From contig CM074865.1 in NCBI GenBank assembly GCA_037501455.1, positions 40,654,501 through 40,718,500 on the forward strand: 64,000 bases of DNA, given 5' to 3'. The first letter of the stretch is position 1. Every line of letters begins with the position of its first letter. Source of the DNA: Lantana camara (Eukaryota; Streptophyta; Magnoliopsida; Lamiales; Verbenaceae). The notes under the pieces are model-generated. The model had not been told where the DNA came from. It saw only the letters and a list, made by a program, of their open reading frames with translations, and searched no databases. Shown in pieces: positions 57,107-64,000 of this stretch. Both the position numbers and the translations under genes were made by a program.

Positions 57107-58951
57107 TGTAGCACCCGTACGTTGAGTCACCACATCCACTGCACTAAAGCCCAATCCACATACGAAATGGGAAGTCCGTACATGAATCAAATAGTGGGGA
57201 ACGGGAGACTGACAGACTCACACCTAATCTAGGCAGAACGTAGACCCTGAGCAAACAAAATCCAAGCCAAAACAAGAATGCGGAAGCGAAATAAGCCAAA
57301 ACAAAAAAATCTAAACATACAAAGCAGGTGACGGGTTCATCTAGCATAAATACCTAATCCCGAATCAAACAATAATCATAAATACAACGGGTTCAACTAT
57401 CCCTAGAAGCCTGTCCCGAATAATACATTTCAATTCATATTTAAATTCCAAATATAACATTCATACATATCTTATACATAAGCTGAATGAAAGGAATGCG
57501 AATTCCAGACAACCTACTAAACAAAAGACTCGAGACAAAGACTCCAAAGAACAGACACACTCCGCCTAGCACGAACTCCAAGAAAAACCTGCAACTAAAC
57601 AAAAGCGGGGAGGGGTCAGTCTTAACTCGACTGAGTGAGGGGTGAACACACGCAAACTAGATATATATAAGAGCAAAGCATGTACAGAATCATAATGTTC
57701 ATGAACACAAGGATAGTTTTTGCAAGCTAAATTGTTTCCCGTGATATATACATATAGGGCTTAATTTAACAAGGTGTAAAAGAACAAACTTATCTTACCG
57801 AGCATACTTATCAAAACCTTAACAGTTCATAACATAAACCATATTTTAGCTTAACTTATTAAAACATTCCACTTTTAACTTAATTTCGAATCTATCCCTG
57901 TTTCACGAACCTTATCAGAACATATACATATAGAGACTCGGCGGGTACGAGCTCAGACTCCTCCAATCTCCTCAGAACATATCATAACGTAAATAAACAG
58001 AAAACTTACAGACATATCATATCAGACCATCCACAACTCCGGGTGATGGGAGGGTGTATACGCCCAAACCATCCTTTCATGTATGTGTGGGTCGTGAGTG
58101 CATGAATCTCACGCCCGAGGACCCCATCCCCCAACAAAACCTCCTGGTGGGTTCCGGGTTGATCCTTATGTATGGAGACTATGTCCGGGCCGAGCCCGAC
58201 GGCCCAAAACCGTCCTGGGATTCCCAACCCACAGTCTCCGGGCCCAACAAACACAAACGTATCATTCACTTAACCCGCTACAACAGAGACAGACAGACAC
58301 AACTTATACATATACAAACCCTTTTCCGTGTTATTCATAACTTTCCCATTCCTTGCCAAACTTGGCTCATGAGAGACACACAGTTAGAAGCATAACTCAA
58401 CGGGGCAAAACATATCAAATCAAACCAAAGAGGCATACATAAGCCCGTACATTGCGTAACATACTTGCAACCAGTTACATATCCAAACAAATACATATTT
58501 CACATTTATTTACATATCTATAAGGCTTATTAAACCACATGCAATCAAAACGGGCACATTTCAGTAAGGTTTAACTATATCCTAACCTCACCTTACACCG
58601 AAGAGGCCAAAGACACGACGATTGATCCACCCCGGAATCAACATGGCCAACAAAACACCACCCCGGGTGTACCTGAACAAACTGATCACAAGAACAAGAC
58701 TTAGACACGTGAATGAACCATATAGACACACGGCGTATGCTTATGATTGGCATGAAGTCATGGACCACGTAAACAAGCATAAAACAATCATGCACTAACA
58801 ATAAATCACGTTACATGCACATTCTAAAGCATATAATGTAAATTCACATTAAAACATGCAATTAAATCGAAGTAATAAAGCTTAGGATGCCGAATAAAGT
58901 CATACCGAAACAAAAGGAGCACAAAAACACCTCAAAAGCCAAAGTACAGAC

Positions 58952-59208
58952 GGGAACGGCCTTGCCCCAGGCGAGAAGGGCCATTCCCGAGAACGCCCAA
59001 AAGATTCTGGAAGATGGGAACGGTCGTTCTGAGTTTTAGTGCAAAATGGGAACGATCGTTCCCAACTACCTGATTCTCTCCCCGAGCGTCTGTAAAGAAT
59101 CGCCCAAAATGCTGCATGGGAACGGTCGTTCTAAACCCAGTGCAAACTGGGAATGGCCCTTCCCGTTCTCGGAAGCTGACGCCAGCAAAACCCGGGAACG
59201 GTCGTTCC
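58952..59208 (-). repeat. Palindrome cluster of LTR-F
   Basis: Seven copies of arm GGGAACG. 59047-59064 is perfect (TGGGAACG, AT centre). 59195-59208 is perfect GGAACG around GT. 59018-59029 and 59120-59131 are perfect GAACG around GT. 59149-59164 has one mismatch; 58952-58967 and 58976-58988 are weaker. It is the largest cluster in the window. Confidence 0.9.
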
Positions 59209-59635
59209 GGCCTGGTTCAGCAGAAAAAGAACAGCAGCTCCAACAATGGCGACGGGGAAGCAAACAAAAACAACAAGCAGCACAAAACACAACTAAACCA
59301 CACGAAAATAACACAATAAAGCATGCTCAACACGTAGATCACATATCCGCACATAAGAGCTCTCAAAACGAGCTTAAACACGCCCAACTCCCGAGCCGAC
59401 ACTATTCATCGCCTTCCCCAATTACACAATTAACACGTATCCAAGGCACAAAAGAGATACTAAATTAAAGCACGTAACGAAAGGGTCACAAATCTTACCT
59501 TGGGTCGTTGATCGGACAGTTGGATCTTGCAAACTCGAGCTCTGAAACTTTAGGCTAAAAAGGGAAAATATTTCTTCTTCTCCTCTTCTTTGCTTGCTGC
59601 TGATCGTAGGAGTATAGAGAGAAGGAAAGGCTGGC

Positions 59636-62600
59636 TATAACATCCCGATCTCTCGGATTTCAAGGTACGCCGTAACGAGAGGGTTATATGCGCTTTAAAT
59701 TATTTAATTATGTAATTGCGTGTTATTTTAATGCTTATATGATTATTTAAAATTATATGAAATTAATTGTTTATATTATGAACTTTGAATTTTAAACGTT
59801 TAAGTTTGCATGCTCGTAATTTGCTCGTTATGTGCCGGAATTCAATTTCGATTTTTGTGAAATTTCGATATGCGTGATATATGTGAGTTATGAATATGTT
59901 TGCATGCTCGTTTTTAGTTTTTGGGTTCGTTTGTCGAGGTTTTAAACTTTAAGTATTTGACAAGGGACATGAGGGCCTAACTAGTTTTAGCGCGCCTCGT
60001 GTTCCAGAGGCCATAACTTGAGCTCGGGAATTCGGATTCGAATTCCGGAAGATGCGTCGGACTCATAATGAAGAAAGGAAACTTTTGAACCTGGTTTGGT
60101 ATTTTTCTAAGCCCATTTGAACCCCCGTTTTTCTCCCGGATTGAGCTGCTTGTGCTAAAGCCACCATCTTTGACTAGTCTTACACTTGTGGGCCCAAACT
60201 AACCATACCTAAGCCTTAACCTTGGTTTACATAACCTTGATTCATCCCTCTCTCTCCCTTATCAGCTCCATTTCGAGCCACACACCCCAAGAGAGAAGGA
60301 AAAGCTGCTGAAAATGGAGAAGAAGAAGGAAGAAAGAAACCCCCTTTCCATGCCTTGTGATTTTGGAGCTTGATCTCTCCCATACTTCATCAACTCTTGA
60401 AGGTAAGTAGATTTTCGAATTCTCCATGATTATATGATGAATTTGATCCATGAATTTCATGTTTTACTTGAGATTTAATTTGATTTTGGGAGATGGCATG
60501 AATAGGAAGGGTTAGAGTTCAAATCTTGCTTCCATGTCTTTGCTTGGATCTAGGGCTGATTTCATGCATCTTTGGTGATTATATGAACTTCTTTGCTTCC
60601 ATTATTGATCTATACTTCATGCTAGATGTGTTAGGATTGATTCTCCATTGATAACATGATTGAGACCTTGAGTTTTTGGCCATGAAACTTGAAAATCGAA
60701 CTGCTGCAAATCTGCTCTTTTTCACAGAGCTGCTGTCACGTTTTTGAGATCAAATGATTGAATTCTGGCCTCCAATTTCGTGTGCTAATGCTTGGTTATG
60801 TAATATACATGTTGTTCTATGAATGTGCTTCCATTTGCCCTGATTTCATGCTTTATTTTGGCTATAACTTGAGTTTTTGGACCTTAAAAACTGCAGTGAA
60901 TCTGCTCCTTTCTCACCAAGTTGCTGTCATGTTTTTGAGGTTTGCTTGATGGATTCTTGCATCCAATTTCATGTAGTAATGCATGGTTATGTGTCACACA
61001 TGTTACTCTATGAATATGTTTTGTTTTGCCTTGATTTCATGCTTTATTCCAACCTTAAACATGAGAATATGCCCTGCTCTTCCCGGTTTGAACTGCTGTC
61101 AGAATTTTGCTTCGTTTGATGACTTCTTGAGCTCCATTTCATGTGAATTTGCATGAACATAAAGTATTTGAGTTGCTCTACATGTTAGCTATGTGGTTCC
61201 AAGCTTTTATCCCCTTTTTTAGCCTCAAACTTGAAGAGAATGGCCTGCTACGTTCATGTCTTTGCTTGCTTTGTTTTCTTGCATGAATTAGGGCATAAAC
61301 CTTTGAATCTTTGATGCATATATCTTGTATATTGTGTTGGTTTGATGTTAGTATGGTTTGGTTTTGGTTCTTGGTGAGTTTGAGGGCTAACAATCAAGTT
61401 TTGGTCACTGGAAGGAGATCCACGGGCGTGGATTTTTGGCTTTGATCAAATCCACGGCCATGGATAGGAGTCCAGCAGCAGGGACATTTCTGTCCCCAGA
61501 TCCACGGCCATGGATCTCCCCCTTTGAAAATATCCACGGCCCTGGATCTGGAAAGCTTGAGTTTTCTCGCCCGAACTTTGTTTCTTTGTCCGTTTTGTCC
61601 GTTTCCCTCCCCTACCTTGTTCCTAAGCTGTTGAATGCTTGCTTATATGAATGATATATGATGCTATGGCTTTTCATTGCTTGAAATTGGTACGTTGTAT
61701 GTTAGAGTTATGTGTTATACGTGTTGCGCTAAGTTTGTGAATTCGTTAGACGTGAAACGTGCCTTATGTGAACTAAATGCCCTCTTATGTACACGTATGA
61801 CTTCATGAGTTATTTTCTTGCCTTGCATGCTTTTCCCTTTCTTTGGTATGAGTTGTATGCATTCTTAATTTGTTATATAACATGTTATAGGCATTGCATG
61901 ATGTTCATGAACGTGAAATATGTGAGTTATGCTCCAATATGTCTCGATATGATGTCATGTGACCTAAGTGTTATCTTATTGCATTTCATATGCATCATTT
62001 CCACCCATATGCATATGTCGAGCGTCTTATTGGTTCATGCTGAGTCTAAGCTTGTCCTTTGCTCTTTGCTTTTGTTCTTAGGTTTGTCTCGAGGTTGTAG
62101 AGGTGGTTCCTTTGGTTCGGTTGGTCGGCATGGTGAGGTTTTCTTTCCTTTTAGTTATTATGACCTAAAACCCTATTTGTATTTCGAACCCGCATGCGAC
62201 TTATATATGTATATATATAGATATGTGTTTGATACGTATTTTGTGGGATTTGTCCCGTTTGTCATGAGGCTTTGGAAAATGCTTTTTTATGTATCTAAGC
62301 TCTATTTAAATTTACTTTGCAAAGCTTTGATAAGTGTGAGTGGGTATAAGAGTGATATGAGTTGTGTTTAAGCTTCGTTTGATAAGTGTAAGTTTGGGCC
62401 CCGGAGTAGTGGTATGTGATTCTCGGGTCAACCGTGGGGTTGCCGGGCTCTCTCATCAACACGACTCCACAAGCGGGAGACTTAGCTCAACCTCGAGAGG
62501 TCGAGGGGAAAGCGGGTTCTCCCATGCCGACGGTGCGCTGAGTGGCAGGCCCGTCGAAGGAGCGGGCGGGATCCCCCGACTTATGTTATGTATATGTGGG

Positions 62601-63399
62601 GGTTGAAAGGGGCACCTCTCTTCCCCAACTGGAGAAGGTGGACTGATTTATTTACTTTGTTTTCGCTTATGTTATGAAGTACGTGGGATTTGAACTCAAG
62701 TTCGCCGAGTTGGTACATTTAAGCTTATGTTTATGGTTATGAAACAGGAGTGGATTTCTAAACGCTAAAACTTGGTTGATTTTGGCCCTTGGCCTTTAAA
62801 CCATTTTCTTATACGTAGTATCACGGGTTAAAACTGTTTTAATGCAAAAACCACCCCCGGTTCATGAACCCCTTCAGCTTTGTTTATGCTTTGTTCTTAT
62901 ATATAAGTATGGGTGTGTGTGTTAGCCCCCTCACCAGTCTCTAGGACTGACCCTCGTTGTTTCTATCTTTTTTTCCCCCTTTTATTCGAGTTTGCAGGTT
63001 CACGTTTGGGAGTTGGAGCTAGGCGGTTGTCTTTGAGTCGTGGTTCTGGATAGCTCGAGTCACATGCATTGTATTTTTGTTTTCTCTATGCATTTTGGCT
63101 AATTCTGAAATATGTGTAAGTTATGACTTTAATTCGAAATTGTAAAAGTTTGTATAACCTGAATCATTATTTTTGATATTTTTCGAGCATGTTTAATTGA
63201 TTTGTGAGATTTTGGTGCTTCCGCATTCGTTATTTGTTTTTATTGTGCGCTCTAAGTAGGGTCTAGACCGCCTAGCTTAGGTTGGATTTTGTTTGTCACC
63301 CGTTCGCCGTGGCTTGATGCGTGGACGGAGTCCCCATTTCGTATCACGTGTTGGGCTATGGTGCGGGGGATGTGGCGCCCTTCGCTTCGGGGTGTTACA
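59636..63399 (+). mobile_element. LTR-E, solo LTR (3.8 kb), plus strand
   Basis: Flanked by perfect TSD CTGGC (59631-59635, 63400-63404). Start TATAACATCCC (TG decayed to TA), end GGGGTGTTACA. Splice layout: donor GAAG|GTAAGT at 60402/60403, middle exon 62082-62132 (51 nt, TTCTTAG before, ATG|GTGAGG after), hairpin CAGTC/GACTG at 62935-62949, pyrimidine tract, acceptor TTGCAG at 62997. The purine-rich stretch 60290-60345 before the donor resembles that of LTR-D. Short frames in it are chance. No internal region. Confidence 0.9.
61418..61547 (+). repeat. Palindrome cluster of LTR-E
   Basis: Four copies of arm ATCCACG: 61418-61433 (perfect, GG centre), 61450-61465, 61498-61517 (9-bp arms, one mismatch) and 61532-61547 (one mismatch). 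GC is the centre in the last three. Spacing is 32-48 bp. Confidence 0.9.
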
Positions 63400-63663
63400 C
63401 TGGCCCCTTTTTAGGGCTGGTCAAAACAGGTCGGTTAAACGGGTAGGGTCAAACGGCATCCGGTCCGAACGGATTGGATTTTATAATGGTAGGGCGATCA
63501 AATGGCTTTAGAAATTAAATGGTTAATCCATTAAATTCGAATCCTCGAAACTAACTCAATGATAGCCACGAAGGTTCAAACGTCCTAATTACAATTAGGT
63601 CCCTTATTTATAAATATTAGACAATTGAGTCCAAGTACATTTAATTAAATTCTAAACCACACG

Positions 63664-64000
63664 TGTAGCGCCCCCACTTTGCTGGTAGAGAGCGGCGCCC
63701 CAACCCCCGCACTGAAGCACCCCTCAAGTAATGGTGTGAGCCATCACTCAAGAAATACTCCAGCGAACGGCATGTCCATTAATGATTAACAATAACAGTG
63801 TTTTAACAATATGGCTTATGCAGCGGAAAATCAGAGTATTTTAAAACTTTTCAAAACATGTGCGTGATGGCATATAAACAAGCAAGTACTGATCGTTAAG
63901 TAGAAGAGACTATTAACATTACTATATCAATTGAACATTATCACGGGAGCATATGATAGCAATTATAGCAGTATCCAAGTAGCAGAAGGATTATTACAAA
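63664..64000 (-). mobile_element. LTR of the Gyp-C family, minus strand, cut by the window edge
   Basis: Begins TGTAGCGCCCCC. The following stretch is the reverse complement of the 3' end of the Gyp-C LTR (GTGCGGGGGTTGAGACGCC, GAGTGATGGCTCACACC, GTTCGCTGGAG). The probable left TSD is ACACG (63659-63663). Whether it is a solo LTR or part of a full element cannot be seen. Confidence 0.88.

Larger units (their letters stand above)
57107..63663 (-). mobile_element. LTR-F, minus strand, split by LTR-E and a Gyp-C-type LTR
   Basis: Pieces 57107-59635 and 63405-63663. It begins TGTAGCACCCG (minus-strand LTR end). Minus-strand layout: donor AAG|GTAAGA at 59498, middle exon 58672-58592 (81 nt, TTCAG before, AAG|GTGAGG after), hairpin CAGTC/GACTG at 57617-57633 (7-nt loop), acceptor CTGC (GCAG) at 57589-57592. 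LTR-E inserted upstream of the donor; the LTR start is not reached because a second LTR enters at 63664. No gene. Confidence 0.8.

Noticed and set aside
58054..58395. 113-codon gene in LTR-F
   Set aside because: It overlaps frames on both strands in a conserved non-coding LTR block also present in E, D and H without an open frame.
61787..62371. 194-codon gene in LTR-E
   Set aside because: It spans the predicted middle exon and second intron of a solo LTR; hydrophobic T-rich codons and no counterpart in the other LTRs.
1..64000. tRNA, rRNA, snoRNA or host protein-coding genes
   Set aside because: No cloverleaf with A/B boxes, rRNA core or non-retroelement protein motif was recognised by eye on either strand; a covariance search would be needed to exclude small RNAs.

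Overview
This window is plant nuclear DNA, probably from a eudicot, made almost entirely of nested LTR retrotransposons. No host protein gene, tRNA, rRNA or CRISPR array can be supported. The plant origin follows from the chromodomain-type Ty3/gypsy and Ty1/copia polyproteins, initiator-Met tRNA primer-binding sites (TGGTATCAGAGC), 5-bp target-site duplications (TSDs) and many solo LTRs. The species cannot be named from sequence alone.

Layout, left to right. (1) 1-5343: 3' end of a non-coding large retrotransposon derivative (LARD-1) with a 4.0-kb LTR, inserted in LTR-H (5344-7577). LTR-H sits in the reverse transcriptase of an old copia element (7578-9003). (2) 9004-11272: extremely AT-rich DNA with a degenerate tandem repeat of about 205 bp. 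(3) 11278-20242: gypsy element Gyp-C with TSD TGACA, 4.1-kb LTRs, a broken pol and a large internal deletion. (4) From 20291: minus-strand LTR-K, split by minus-strand Copia-J (22367 to beyond the window). Copia-J holds LTR-I (22755-25775), LTR-D (30302-51567), LTR-M (54875-56836) and LTR-F (57107-63663). LTR-D holds LARD-A (31674-49634), which holds minus-strand LTR-G (35753-44532), which holds Gyp-B (36333-42085). LTR-F holds LTR-E (59636-63399) and is cut by a second LTR of the Gyp-C family (63664 onward). At Gyp-B the nesting is six layers deep: K > J > D > A > G > B.

How they may work together. Gyp-B is the only recent element with near-complete gag-pol. LARD-1, LARD-A and LTRs D-K have no coding capacity but share with Gyp-B the LTR termini, the PBS and the polypurine-tract (PPT) region, so they look like non-autonomous partners of a Gyp-B-like element.

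Most unusual signals. (a) The 3-4 kb LTRs all keep what looks like a three-exon leader: a donor, a 51-81 nt middle exon, and a branchpoint/polypyrimidine/AG acceptor. (b) The predicted first intron of each LTR holds a cluster of palindromes of form arm-CG-NN-CG-arm, whose arm sequence is private to each LTR. (c) All four visible gypsy PPTs are preceded by a 7-bp hairpin with a GGA loop whose stem covaries. (d) Both LARDs carry a 28-30 nt periodic array of GAGAGA-CGGGG-TCTCTC hairpins just before that PPT.
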